Source of the DNA: Bradyrhizobium sp. CCBAU 051011
GTDB taxonomy: Bacteria; Pseudomonadota; Alphaproteobacteria; Rhizobiales; Xanthobacteraceae
Assembly: GCF_009930815.1 (NCBI RefSeq)
Contig: NZ_CP022222.1
Coordinates: 3,266,501 to 3,330,500, forward strand
DNA: 64,000 bases
Direction: 5' to 3'
The translations under genes were made by a program, and so were the position numbers. Below are positions 9,234 through 18,884 of this stretch, one piece after another (the first letter of the stretch is position 1; the number at the start of each line of letters is the position of its first letter). A model generated the notes under the pieces. That model saw only the letters and a list, made by a program, of their open reading frames with translations. It made no database searches and was not told where the DNA came from.

Positions 9234-9587
9234 ATGAAGCGAGCAAGGTTCACGGAAGAGCAGATTATCGCTGTGTTGAAGGAGCATGAGGCTGGGGCAA
9301 AGACAGCGGACCTGGCTCGCAAGCATGGAATCTCCGAGGCGACGATCTACAATTGGAAGGCCAAATTCGGCGGCATGGATGTGTCTGAGGCCAAGCGGCT
9401 GAAGGCGCTGGAAGACGAGAACGCGAAGCTGAAGAAGCTCCTCGCGGAGCAGATGCTTGATGCGGCCGCCCTTCGCGAGCTTCTTTCAAAAAAATGTAGG
9501 GCCAGACACCAAGCGCGCTGCGGTCGCGCATCTGCAGGCTGTCATGAGCCTGTCGGAACGGCGGGCCTGTTCGATCGTCAGCGCTGA
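9234..9587 (+). CDS. IS3-family OrfA (helix-turn-helix)
   Basis: OrfA binds the element ends and is normally fused to OrfB by programmed -1 frameshifting. KRARFTEEQIIAVLKEHE opens the protein; TADLARKHGISEATIYNWK is the helix-turn-helix; KALEDENAKLKKLLAEQ is the leucine-zipper-like coil. An A-rich slip site (TTCAAAAAAATG) follows near 9485, the usual position for -1 slippage. ATG 9234 is preceded by GGACGGACAG. The frame runs beyond the normal end to 9587 because its own stop has been lost or shifted. Confidence 0.8.
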   Translation: MKRARFTEEQIIAVLKEHEAGAKTADLARKHGISEATIYNWKAKFGGMDVSEAKRLKALEDENAKLKKLLAEQMLDAAALRELLSKKCRARHQARCGRASAGCHEPVGTAGLFDRQR

Positions 9588-9919
9588 TCGGAAGATGATC
9601 CGCTACAGCTCCAGCCGCCCTCCAGACACGGCTCTGCGTGGTCGATTGCGCGATCTCGCCAACGAGCGGCGGCGTTTCGGATACCGCCGGCTGTTCGTCT
9701 TGCTGCGGCGGGAGGGCGAACCGTCGGGCACCGTGCGCAAGCGGCGAGCCCGCCGCAAGGCCGCGGGGACAGGGCCCCGATCGTGGTGGAGGCTAAGCCC
9801 AATGCCCGCTGGTCGCTGGACTTCGTCCACGACCAGTTCGCTAACGGGCGGCGCTTCCGCATCCTCAACATCGTCGATGACGTGACCAAGGAATGCCTTG
9901 GCGCCATTCCGGATACCTC

Positions 9920-11440
9920 GTCGTCCGTGAAGAATTCCCAAGCCGTTGATTTGGAATCCGGAAACGGCATTTTGCAGTAATTGAATTTGCCGGAAAGCGG
10001 GCCTTTGGAGCGGGATTCCTTGCAAACTTGATTTGTGATTCACTCGCGCAGAACCGGCTTTGGCGAGAGATTCGATGCGGCCACGAGAGCGGAGCGAGAC
10101 GGGGGAACAGGATCTTTTCCGCTCCCGGCTCGATCAGATCATCGACATGAAGCATCCGCTGGTGAGGCTGGGCCGCACGGTGGATTGGGGCTTTCTGGAA
10201 GGGCGGTTCGGCGAGGTTTACGATGATGATCCCGGCCGGCCGCCGCTGCCGACGCGCTTGATGGCGGGGCTTTCGATCCTCAAGCACACCTACGACCTGT
10301 CCGACGAGGTGCTGTGCGAGCGGTGGGTCGAGAACCCCTATTACCAATACTTCTGCGGCGAAGAATTCTTCCAGCACCGGTTGGTGTTCGATCGCTCGTC
10401 GCTGACGCGCTGGCGCAATCGCATGGGCGAGGAACGGCTGGCGGCGCTGATCCAGGAAAGCCTGTCGGTTGCCGTCAAGACCGAGGCAGTCAAGCCGTCC
10501 GAACTGTCGCGGGTGATCGTCGACACCACGGTTCAGCCCAAGAACGTGACGTTCCCCACCGACGCGAAGCTTCTAAACCGGGCGCGCGAGAAGCTGGTGC
10601 GGCTGGCGCAGCGCCATGGGGTGATTTTGCGTCAGTCCTATGCGCGGGTGGGCAAGTTCGCCCTGATCGAGCACCAGCGCTATGCCCACGCCAAGCAGTT
10701 CAAGCGCGCCAACCGGAAGCTCAAGACGCTGCGGACCTATCTGGGCCGCGTGATCCGCGACATCGGCCGCAAGATCGAGGGTAACAGCGGGCTCGAGGCG
10801 GCGTTCGCAAAGCTGCTGGCGCTGGCGCGGCGCGTGCGCGAGCAGCAGCAGCGTCAACGTGGGCCGAAGGTTTATTCCCTGCACGCGCCGGAGGTCGAGT
10901 GCATCGGCAAGGGCAAGGCCCACCGGCCTTACGAGTTCGGCGTCAAAGTCTCCGTCGCCACCACGATCGGCCACGCCAGGGGCGGCCAACTCGTCACCCA
11001 TGTGAAGGCACTGCCCGGCAATCCCTATGACGGTCACACGCTGGCCACCGTGATCCCGGACATGGAGGCGCTCATCGGCAACATCATCGCGCGCCTCCTC
11101 GCCGACAAGGGATATCGCGGCCACAACGCCCCACCCGATTACAAGTTCAGGGTCTTCATCTCCGGCCAGAAGCGAGGAGTGACACCAAGGATCAAACGCC
11201 AATTGCGCCGCAGGGCCGCTGTCGAGCCCGTCATCGGCCATCTAAAGCCGAGCACCGCATGGGCCGCAATTATCTCTGGTTCCGTCGCGGCGATGCAGCC
11301 AACGCCGTCCTCGCCGCCGCCGGCTACAACTTCCGCCGCCTCATCCGCTGGCTCAGGCTTTTGCTGCACCTCTTCCTGACCGCACTCTTCTCCGGCGGTC
11401 GGCTTAATCCAGCGTGAAATCAATCTTCTTCACGGACGAC
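9920..11440 (+). mobile_element. IS5-family element, copy 2 (complete ends, 1521 bp)
   Basis: It has the same 15-bp terminal inverted repeats as copy 1 and a 6-bp target duplication TACCTC at 9914-9919 and 11441-11446. Orientation is opposite to copy 1. It is one base shorter because of a single C deletion near 11241, which frameshifts the transposase. Confidence 0.93.
10075..11417 (+). pseudogene. IS5-family transposase, copy 2 (3' frameshift)
   Basis: It matches copy 1 up to AAVEPVIGHLK. There one C is missing (CATCTAAAGCC here, CATCTCAAAGCC in copies 1 and 3). The frame then gives PSTAWAAIISGS instead of AEHRMGRNYLW and ends at 11379 rather than 11417. The lost segment holds the last catalytic Glu neighbourhood, so the enzyme is probably dead, although the element could still be moved in trans. 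Confidence 0.9.
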
Positions 11441-11640
11441 TACCTCGATCTCGGGACGGCGCGTCGCCCGCGAACTGATCGCGATCGTCGCACGACGTGG
11501 CAAGCCAGAAATGATCGTGTCCGACCATGGCACAGAGTTCACCTGCAACGCCATGCTGGCCTGGAGCAAGGACACGGTTATCGACTGGCACTTCATTGCG
11601 CCAGGAAAGCCGATGCAGAATCCCTTCATCGAGAGTTTCA

Positions 11641-11897
11641 TGTATAGACGGCCCCGCGGATGCAAGGGATTTTAGCAGCACTTTGGATGACGGTCGGGTG
11701 CGTTCATGTATACGGCCTGTTAGTGCGACCGATACCATGGTCGCTGGCCCTCATGGAGATCGCGGATCGAGGCCTCATCAACGGGTCGCGCTTGTTGCGC
11801 TTAAAGCTCTTCGGGCTTGCGCGATCCCCAGCTCCGCCGGTTTCCATCATGCTGTCATTTGCCCTCACACTATAAGTTGGCCAACATACGCGGAAAG
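11641..11897. other. Short stretch between IS remnants, no gene recognised
   Basis: An open frame at 11660-11875 (+) reads as a hydrophobic 71-residue peptide, but it has no ribosome binding site and matches no family I know. I treat this as unassigned DNA. Confidence 0.35.
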
Positions 11898-11993
11898 TCA
11901 GGCCGTGAGCTTAGGCCGATAGAATTTCCCGGTCGTCATCATTGCCCAGACGATCCGGGCCAACTTGTTGGCAACGGCGATGGCGACGACCAT
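11898..11993 (-). pseudogene. IS110-family transposase, C-terminal fragment
   Basis: Thirty-one codons read VVAIAVANKLARIVWAMMT followed by a short tail and a stop. The block AVANKLARIVWAMM is the conserved end of IS110-family transposases (compare VVAVAQANKTARIIWALL in the neighbouring gene). It faces away from the IS110 gene that begins immediately beside it on the + strand, so two partial elements are joined back to back here. Confidence 0.75.
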
Positions 11994-13015
11994 GGGTCGA
12001 CGTGGCCAAGCACGTTTTCCAGGTTCACGGGGCGGATGCCGAGGGCGTACCCGTGTTCAACCGGAAGCTACGGCGCAGCGAAGTTCTGCCTTTTTTCGAG
12101 AAGCTGCCACCATGCCTGGTGGGGATGGAAGCATGCGGTAGCGCCCACTATTGGGCGCGCGAGATCGCAGCTCTCGGTCATGAGGTGCGGCTCATTCCGC
12201 CAGCTTATGTCAAACCCTTCGTCAAGCGAGGCAAGACGGATGCGGCGGACGCGGAGGCCATCAGCGAAGCGGTGACCCGAAAGACCATGCGCTTCGTGCC
12301 CATTAAGACGGCCAAGCAACAGGCTGCCGCGATGGTGCTGAAGACCCGCGCTCTTCTAGTGCGGCAGCGAACGCAGGCGGTCAACGCGTTGCGCGCGCAC
12401 CAAGCCGAGTTGGGGATCATCGCCACCGCCGGCCTGGCAAAGGTTGAGGCGCTGATCGCAATCGTACGGGACGAGGCAGATGCTCGCCTGCCCGCAGCGG
12501 CGCGCTTCGCGCTCATGGCTATTGCCGACGAGATTGAAGCTTCAGCCAACCAGATCGAGAGGCTCGAGCGCGCAATCGTCATTGAGGCCAAGCACGACGA
12601 GGACATGCGCCGGTTGACTACCATCCCTGGCGTCGGCGCCATTACGGCGGCGACCATCAAGGCGCTTGTGCCGGATCCTGGCGGGTTCAAGTCGGCTCGC
12701 CACTTTGCCGCTTGGCTAGGACTGACGCCACGGTCTCATTCAAGCGGAGGCAAGGAGCGGCTGGGACGAATATCGAAAATGGGGAATCCGGAACTCCGTG
12801 CCCTTCTCGTTGTCGGGGCAACAGCCGTCTTGCGAGTTGCCCGAAACGACGCTCAGGCGCGACCGTGGCTGAAGGCGCTATTCGCCAGACGGCCCTTCAA
12901 GGTTGTCGCGGTCGCGCAAGCCAATAAGACTGCGCGGATCATTTGGGCCCTTCTGAACAAAGGCGGGACGTACCGGCGTCCCGACCCGCTGTCGACTACC
13001 GCGGCCGCCGTCTGA
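11994..13015 (+). pseudogene. IS110-family transposase, N-terminus truncated
   Basis: IS110 enzymes have an N-terminal RuvC-like DEDD domain and a C-terminal Transposase_20 domain with a catalytic Ser. WVDVAKHVFQVHG, MEACGSAHYWARE and KRGKTDAADAEAISEA are the DEDD signatures. TIPGVGAITAATIKAL and FAAWLGLTPRSHSSGGKERLG form the C-terminal domain, with its Ser. About ten N-terminal residues before the first Asp are replaced by sequence from the inverted fragment. An in-frame ATG at 11942 therefore gives a chimeric 357-residue protein. The rest of the frame is intact, so activity cannot be excluded. Confidence 0.78.
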
Positions 13016-13310
13016 TGGACGCAGTGACCGCCAAGGCGATCTGAGCGGCGCAGGCCGGCAGAGGGCAAGGTGCAACAACAGCCGATGAACCATGGCGAAA
13101 TCCCGAAACGAGTGAAGCTACTGCCCCCAATGCGCTCAAGCGCGTAAACTTGATTTATAGCTCCTGGTTCCGCGGATCTCATCGAGGCCAGCGGCCATGT
13201 GCCGCGCGCAAAGGCCGGACATATGACCGCACCGTCCCAATGTGTGAAATCGACTGAAAAAGCTCTTGCCACGCGGGCCGTTCCACATAGGGGGGCAAGG
13301 TCACCCGAGC
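13010..13310 (-). repeat. About 290-bp segment repeated in inverted orientation at 45376-45680
   Basis: The stretch includes the end of the IS110 gene (TCTGATGGACGCAGTGACCG) and the noncoding DNA after it. It reappears reverse-complemented near 45.4-45.7 kb with scattered differences. Both copies end at a GGGGGCAAGGTCA / TGACCTTGCCCCC boundary, which looks like an element terminus. This is probably the 3' noncoding end of a shared element. Confidence 0.65.
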
Positions 13311-13640
13311 CAACGATCCGCCTCCAGGACTACCGTGATCTGGCGGGGATTATCACGGCTGAATGACATCGAACTGGGAGCTGTGATCGAGGCAAAAAAA
13401 GTCTGTTTGCCGCTAACCCAAATTTTCGGCGTTCGGCCTGCCCGCCGCCGCCAACGTTAAAACCAACTGCTAATTGACATTTATCTCTTTTGGGCGCTAT
13501 CCACTTATGGTAGCGCCGCCACTGGTCCTTTGTACCGTATGCGACGCCTTGTAGGTTATCTAACGGCTGCGTGTATGTTATTTGACATTGGATCGCCCTC
13601 TGTTTCAAGCTAGCCCGCGAGTTTACTGGTCGGAACTGGT
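13311..13640. other. Intergenic stretch, no gene recognised
   Basis: This stretch is lower in GC than its surroundings. It contains no frame with recognisable protein features. It leads into the OrfA-like gene at 13653. Confidence 0.4.
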
Positions 13641-13652
13641 TTGGCGGCGTGC

Positions 13653-14012
13653 ATGAAGAAACACTCTCATGAAGAGAAAATACTGAAACTCGCTGAGGCA
13701 GACGAACTGGCCCGAGCAGGCAATTCTCAGGTGGCCATTTGCAAGGCGCTTGGCGTGAGCGTCATGACGCTCCATCGTTGGCGAAAACTGCCGCTCAGCA
13801 AGGACGGGGGGCAATCTTCGGAGGGGCGTAACGCGGGCAGGAACCCGCCTTCCACCCTCCCTAGCATAGATGAAATGCGTCGTGCGTTGGAAGAGCTCAC
13901 GGTCGAGAACCGGCGCCTGCGCAAACTTGTCGCGGACCTTATGCTCGAGAAGATGACACTCGAAGAGGCTGCGCCACCCAGCCTCGGGGCTGTCCGAGTA
14001 CGCAATCCCTGA
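13653..14012 (+). pseudogene. IS3-type OrfA-like protein, C-terminus altered
   Basis: The start MKKHSHEEKILKLAEADELA is followed by a helix-turn-helix (SQVAICKALGVSVMTLHRWR). After a low-complexity linker comes a coiled segment (ALEELTVENRRLRKLVADLM), the layout of IS3 OrfA proteins. The last residues after LEEAAPPS look out of frame, and no OrfB follows on this strand. It is an isolated orfA relic. Confidence 0.6.
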
Positions 14013-14263
14013 TCCGAATTTTGTTCATCTCACGGCTCAAAATCCCGCCATGGTCCAAATTATGCAGAGGTTGAGCTAAACGCGGCCCGATGATTGGTTG
14101 CTGCCGCTGCGTACTGGGCCGGTTCCGGAGCGCTCGCACCGTCCCAATAATGACTAGTTTGCGTTGACCTGCCACTGAACTTCATCCAACGGCAGTTAGA
14201 GTCTCAGGGTTTTTGCAGGGAGACCGAACTTTGGACCACCCAGAACGAGAGTTTTTCGCCCTT

Positions 14264-15085
14264 GATCACGTTGGCGGGCTGGATGCGCCGACGTGGTTTT
14301 GCAGCAAGATCGGCGGTCTGTTGCCGATCGCCCCATGGGGCCGCGCCAAGTCTCCACTTCTTCCTGGGCGTCCGCAAGGCTGAGGAACCAGTGAGTGTTG
14401 AGGCATTCGGCCCGGAAGCGACCGTTGAAGGCCTCAATGAACGCATTGTCGGTCGGCTTGTCGGGCCGCGAGAAGTCCAGCGTGACGCCGCGCTGGTAGG
14501 CCCATAGGTCAAGGTCGCGCGACACGAACTCGCTGCCTTGATCGACGCGGATCCTCGCCGGGAATCCCACTTCCTCGCAGGCCCTTTCCAGTATCGCCAC
14601 GACGTCGCTGCCGCGGAAGGTGAACCGTGGCGCCAGCACCGGTGAGAAACGGGACAAGAAATCGACGGTCGTGAGCACGCGCAGCTTATGTCCGGTCGCC
14701 GACTGATCGTGGACGAAATCCATCGCCCAGGTCTCGTTCGAGCGCGTCGGAGGTCGGCGATCATCGCGCAACTTGGCCTTGACCCGGCGCTTCGGCGTCT
14801 TGTTGCCAAATTGCAGGCCCAACTCGCGATAGATGCGACTGTCTTGTTCTGGCCGTGGCGCCATCCCTCGCGGCGCCGCAGAACGTGGACACGGCGATAG
14901 CCGTAGCGAACGCGGACATGGCAGATCTCCTTGATCCGATCTTCGAGGGCTGCCTGGCCGGAGCGAAGAGACTTGTAATGGTAGGTCGACCGGTCGAACT
15001 CGAGGGCTTCACAAGCCTTGCGGATCGAGACCTGCCACTCAGCGCAAACCTCGTCGACCAGCTTGCGCTTCCGGCCAGGCTTCAT
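14264..15085 (-). pseudogene. IS3-family OrfB, frameshifted
   Basis: It opens MKPGRKRKLVDEVCAEWQVS and then KEICHVRVRYGYRRVHVL. A shift near 14860 moves to a second frame with ELGLQFGNKTPKRRVKAKLR and the DDE core: WAMDFVHDQ, IRVDQGSEFVSRD and NAFIEAFNGRFRAECL. A second shift near 14340 moves the tail PHGAIGNRPPILLQN to a third frame. It is closely related to the intact OrfB at 20149-20991, which makes the lesions easy to place. Inactive. Confidence 0.85.
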
Positions 15086-15095
15086 AGCTAATGGG

Positions 15096-16377
15096 ATGGT
15101 CTGCCCCGCCGAACCCGCGCATACTGCGCGGCGAGTTTTCGACCGAGAAAGGACCAGAAAAATGTTGCGCAACAAGCGTCAGCCCGCCGCCGTCTTCGGC
15201 ATCGATATCGGGAAGCATATTTTCCATGTCGTAGGAACCGACGCAGGCGGTGGAGTCATCCAAAAGGAAAGCTCCGCCGCGACACAGTTTTGCAGTTCTT
15301 CGATGCCGCGCAGCGTACGGTCGTCGCGATGGAAGGTTGCCCAGGCTCCCAATGGCTGGCACGCAAGTTACAACAGCTCGGGCACGTGGTCCGAGTGATT
15401 CCTGCGCAGTTCGTGTAGCCCTACGTGAAGTCCAACAAGAACGATATCATCGATGCGGAAGCGATCGCCGAGGCGGCCCCCGACCCGCGATGCGCTTTGT
15501 TGAGAGCAAATCGGAATCCCAAGTCGACATCCAGGCGCTGCACCGCATCCGAGATCAGAAGGTTGCCCTGCGAACTCAGCTCGTCTGCCAAATGCGGCGT
15601 TCTGCCTCGAATACGGGAGCGCAATCCATCAGGGCATCGGCAAATTCAAAGCCGACTTCCCTCGCGTACTGACCGACGAGGATGAGGCGCACGCTTCGTC
15701 GGCTGTTCGAGGACTTCGGGCACATCGAACACCGCATCGCCGAGATCACACGTGAATCGAGGCTTTGGCGGCGAGTGACGAACGAGCGCGGCGGCTCATG
15801 ACTGTTCCCGGGATAGGCCCACTCGTGCCGACGGCATTCGTCGCGAGCGCCGGCAATGCTAGTCAGTTCCGAAGGGCCAAAGACCTCGCCGCGTGGCTTG
15901 GGTTGGTCCCTCGCGAACACTCAACGGGTGGTAAGACGACCCTCCTTGGGATCAGCAAAAGAGGCAATCATTACCTGAGGCGACTACTGATTCACGGCGC
16001 AGGATCATGCGTCCTAAACGTACTTCCGATCGCTTGGGTTCGTGGTTGACCGGCCTCGAAAAGCGCATACATGCCAACAAGGTCACCGTGGCTCTGGCCA
16101 CAAGGATTGCGCGGGTCGCCTGGGTCATCCTCACACGGTCCGGCTCTACCTACGAGCGGCGCATTCCCGTAGGCCCGGGCAGCAGACTGCGAGGTTCGGC
16201 GCCGCGCAAGCCCTTCGCCGAAAACGGGCGAATGCCCGATTAGCTATCTGGGAACGCGGCGTGCTGATCTCATCATGGCCTGGCTGCAACCGCAACCCAC
16301 TCGCGAGAGGCCGATACGTTTACGCAGACTGTCGAAGTCGGATCGCTCAAGAGCCTTGCACAGGCGGGGCAGACCAT
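15096..16377 (+). mobile_element. IS110-family (IS1111 group) element inside IS3 element B
   Basis: It is bounded by a perfect 15-bp inverted repeat, ATGGTCTGCCCCGCC at 15096 and GGCGGGGCAGACCAT at 16363-16377. IS1111-group members have such subterminal repeats, whereas classical IS110 elements do not. It encodes one decayed transposase on the + strand and sits exactly between orfA and orfB of the host IS3. Confidence 0.8.
15163..16180 (+). pseudogene. IS110/IS1111 transposase, multiple frameshifts
   Basis: N-terminal DEDD signature: AAVFGIDIGKHIFHVVG. The frame changes near 15290, and again before YVKSNKNDIIDAEAIAEAA, where a TAG also interrupts. It continues as IQALHRIRDQKVALRTQLVC and KADFPRVLTDEDEA, then the C-terminal domain MTVPGIGPLVPTAFVA, FRRAKDLAAWLGLVPREHS and RGNHYLRRLLIHGA. 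The last block VTVALATRIARVAWVIL is again in another frame. At least four indels; certainly inactive. Confidence 0.85.
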
Positions 16378-16382
16378 ACATA

Positions 16383-16635
16383 ATCGGCGGATCACGTCCT
16401 GCAGCTCTGCTTGTCGAGCGACAGATCGGCCACCAGCTTCTTCAGCTTGGCGTTCTCATCTTCGAGCTGTCTCAACCGCCGCATCTCGGTCGGCAGCAGA
16501 CCGTCATACTCTTCCAGTTGAAGTAGTCGCCTGGCTGATCCCGGCCTTACGGCAGATCTCTGCCACCGCAACCCCGTCATGGCCCTGCTTCAGGATGAAC
16601 GCCTTCTGGGCGTCTAAAAACTTCAAGGCCTTCAT
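16383..16635 (-). pseudogene. IS3-family OrfA of element B, frameshifted
   Basis: ATG at 16635, then MKALKFLDAQKAFILKQGHD and VAEICRKAGISQAT (helix-turn-helix). A small deletion shifts the frame in the recognition helix. The coil LRQLEDENAKLKKLVADLSL continues in the second frame up to the IS1111 boundary. Confidence 0.82.
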
Positions 16636-16699
16636 GGTCCGTCGCTCCTCCCAGCCGAGGGGAATCGGCAGCGAAAACTCTAGCCAAAAATGGTCCAGT

Positions 16700-17200
16700 T
16701 TGCCGGACTCAGGTCAGCGCCTGCGCACAGAGTGCAGGAACTACACGGCGACGCAGTGGGACCCGAGCATCCCGTTTGGTTCCCAACACCAAAAGGGGTA
16801 TCGCTCAGAAGACCTGCAGGCGCAGACTTTGCCGACGACACGTTTGATCTTGTGATCACGCAAGACGTATTCGAGCACATCTTTCGCCCGGATCTCGCTA
16901 TCAGCGATATCGCCAGAACGCTAAAGATCGGTTGCTTTCGTCTGCACCGTCCCGATCGTCCAAATGATGCGTCCATCGGTTCGGCGGGCCTCATTTGCTG
17001 ATGGCGAAATCACCCATCATCTCGAACCGCAGTATGTCTCAAAAGAAGGGTCGCTCACCATCGATTGGGGCACGATATCGTAGCCCATCTGCAGCACCAC
17101 TCTGGCTTGAGCTTTGTGATAATTCAGATCGGCAACATCGATCTGGGCATCCGCGCCGATCTCAACGAGGTTCTGGTTGCGTCAAGAGATCGGTCCCGGA
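16700..17200 (+). pseudogene. Class I SAM methyltransferase, broken remnant
   Basis: Three frames together give a Methyltransf_11-type enzyme. The pieces are TECRNYTATQWDPSIPFGSQ, then FADDTFDLVITQDVFEHIF (the acidic and DVFEH motifs), then IVQMMRPSV and GHDIVAHLQHHSGLSFVIIQ. The N-terminal region with the SAM-binding glycine loop is absent; the IS3 element B boundary lies where it should be. The same family recurs at 61234-62918, also broken by an IS3 element. Confidence 0.72.
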
Positions 17201-17479
17201 AGTTTAGTTTGTTCAGTAGTTCCGTCCCGCTGCCATTACAGGGGATGTCCCGGGTTCTGTTGAATTTCTGAAGAGGCGGCGTTGCCCACCTTGAGCCAGT
17301 AGGCTCGGGTGCTGATTCCACAAAGGAGAGCAACGCGATGACGAGAGATATCACAACGGCTGGTTGCCGGCGACCGGGGCTGTAGTCGAAGCGTTTGCGG
17401 AAGTGCGAGCGAGCTTCGATCGGTTCTGCCTTAGCAGGGATCGAAGCGCTCGGCACGATGATGGAGCCGGATGTCACCG
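17201..17479. other. Unassigned stretch between remnants
   Basis: No gene is recognised. The stretch has short palindromic and repeated fragments but no identifiable element end. Confidence 0.35.
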
Positions 17480-17600
17480 ATCTTAACCGCATCGATGTTA
17501 CTGCAGCCCCAGCGCGAGGGGTACTCGTTCGCGTGATCCAGAACCATCCGAACCGCACGGGCCCGGACTTCGGGTGAAAAGATGTCGACCCCACAACGCG
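17480..17600 (-). pseudogene. IS3-family OrfA fragment
   Basis: In the minus-strand frame, FSPEVRARAVRMVLDHANEY followed by PSRWG matches the N-terminal block of a distinct IS3 OrfA subgroup (typically ..PEVRERAVRMV...EYPSQWAAI..). Only about 40 codons survive, and no partner orfB is present. Confidence 0.6.
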
Positions 17601-17861
17601 TAGACGCGCGCAGCCGAAGCGCTTGATTCTTCCCAATTCCGGAAGCAACGATTCTCCCGCGGCACAAATCAAACCAATCCTGCGACGCCATTCCCGATGC
17701 AGATCTCCCGGACGTACTCGATACCATCGTGCCTTCAGTGGACACGAGAAATCATCCTAGCCGGCGGGGATGAGGTGCGGTTCCTTTTATGCGCGGGCAC
17801 TGGTCCGCGCCTACGCCCGCCGGGTCCCTTCCACCCCGCGGCGCATCTTCCAGGAGCGAAG

Positions 17862-18231
17862 ATGAAGCAGAATCCGGACCGGGCAAAGCGACGGCAGAAC
17901 AAGTGTTAAAGAACATTCGGCGCCAGACACGCCGGCAGTATTCGGCGGAAGAGAAGATCCGTATCGTGCTGGAAGGCCTGTGGGGCGAGGAGAATATCGC
18001 CGAGCTGTGCCGGCGCGAGGGCATTGCCGCCTCAATGTACTATGGTGGTCCAAGGAGCTCCTCGAAGCCGGTAAACGTCGCCTGGCGGGCGACACGGCGC
18101 GTGCGGCAAGCTCTCGCGAGGTGAAGGATCTGCGTCGTGAGACGACGGCGCTGAAGGAAGTCGTGGCCGACCTCACCCTGGAGACCCGGTTGAAAAAAAG
18201 CATGACCGAGGATGGGGACGACGAGGCATGA
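17862..18231 (+). pseudogene. IS3-family OrfA (element C), frameshifted
   Basis: Coding pieces: TAEQVLKNIRRQTRRQYSAE, IRIVLEGLWGEENIAELCRR and EGIAASMYYG in one frame. From WSKELLEAGKRRLAGDTARA through LKEVVADLTLETRLKKSM they are in the next frame. A one-base lesion near 18045 separates them, and another near 17890 separates the likely ATG at 17862. The end overlaps the orfB start (ATGA). Confidence 0.75.
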
Positions 18232-18838
18232 GATATCCCGCGTCCGAGAAGGCCGAGGTCATCCAGTTGATCGAGCAATCGCATCTTCCGGCCAAGCGCA
18301 CGCTGGACAAGCCTGGCACCCCACGGGCCACCTTCTATCGCTGGTATGAGCGTTACCGCGAGGGCGGCAGCGCCGCGCTGGCCGATCATCGATCTCGACC
18401 GGAGCGGGTCTGGAATCGCATTCCGGACGATGTGCGAGCTCAGATCATCCACCTGGCGCTGGAAACTCCGCAGCTGTCGCCGCGTGAGCTGGCCGTGCGG
18501 TTCACCGACGAACGGAAGTATTTTGTCTCCGAAGCGTCGGTCTATCGGTTGCTCAAGGCGCATGACCTCATCACCAGCCCGGCCTATGTGGTGATCAAGG
18601 CGGCGAACGAGTTCAAGGACAAGACGACGGCCGTCAATCAGCTCTGGCAGACCGACTTCACCTACCTCAAAATCACCGGGTGGGGTTGGTACTATCTCTC
18701 GACCGGGCTCGACGACCTCTCGCGCTACATCGTCGCTTGGCGGCTTGGTCCCACGATGGCCGCCTCCGACGTCATGGCCACGCTCGACCAGGCACTCCTG
18801 GCCTCTGACCTCGACCGCGTCACTCAGCGGCCGCCGCC
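18228..18838 (+). pseudogene. IS3-family OrfB (element C), truncated
   Basis: The N-terminal helix-turn-helix region (RATFYRWYERYREGG) is followed by the integrase core: LWQTDFTYLKITGWGWYYLS contains the first catalytic Asp, and LDDLSRYIVAWRL follows. Similarity stops after QALLASDLDRV near 18825, before the second Asp. The open frame continues to 19511 only because it reads through the antisense of the next gene. Inactive. Confidence 0.8.
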
Positions 18839-18884
18839 CCTAGTCAAGCGGGTACCCGGTGAGCACCTGCTCAACGTGCGTCGC

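Larger units (their letters stand above)
9171..11640 (+). mobile_element. IS3-family element A, decayed and split by IS5 copy 2
   Basis: It begins with TGACCTGCCACTGCG, an end shared with the IS3 copies ending at 14165 and 21096. It then has orfA (9234) and a broken orfB. IS5 copy 2 (9920-11440) splits orfB and has duplicated TACCTC. Rejoining the two sides gives GAIPDTS/ISGRRVAREL, a normal orfB sequence. Similarity to orfB ends after PMQNPFIESF near 11640, so the right end is lost. Confidence 0.75.
9497..11640 (+). pseudogene. IS3-family OrfB (DDE integrase core), broken
   Basis: The first part (SLSERRACSIVSADRKMIRY, then RRRFGYRRLFVLLRREG) is normal OrfB. A deletion and frameshift near 9740-9790 remove the linker before the catalytic core, which resumes in another frame (NARWSLDFVHDQFANGRRFR). 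IS5 copy 2 interrupts after AIPDTS. Beyond it, MIVSDHGTEFTCNAMLAW and the start of the last DDE block (NPFIESF) are readable until homology ends. It cannot give an active transposase. Confidence 0.8.
14165..16700 (-). mobile_element. IS3-family element B, split by an IS1111-type element
   Basis: It lies on the minus strand: orfA at 16635-16383 and orfB at 15085-14264, separated by an intact IS1111-type insertion. The left boundary is TGACCTGCCACTGAAC at 14165, shared with the IS3 ends at 9171 and 21096. The right boundary is around 16700, where methyltransferase-like sequence begins. Joining the two sides across the insertion restores the usual orfA-orfB overlap (CAGGACGTGATCCGCC / GCTATGAAGCCTGGCCGG). 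Confidence 0.75.

Noticed and set aside
4847..11440. Composite transposon formed by IS5 copies 1 and 2 around the GH12 gene
   Set aside because: Each copy has its own 6-bp target duplication, showing independent insertions rather than movement as a unit.
11660..11875. Hydrophobic 71-residue frame
   Set aside because: Lies between IS remnants with no start signal or family; too weak to call a gene.
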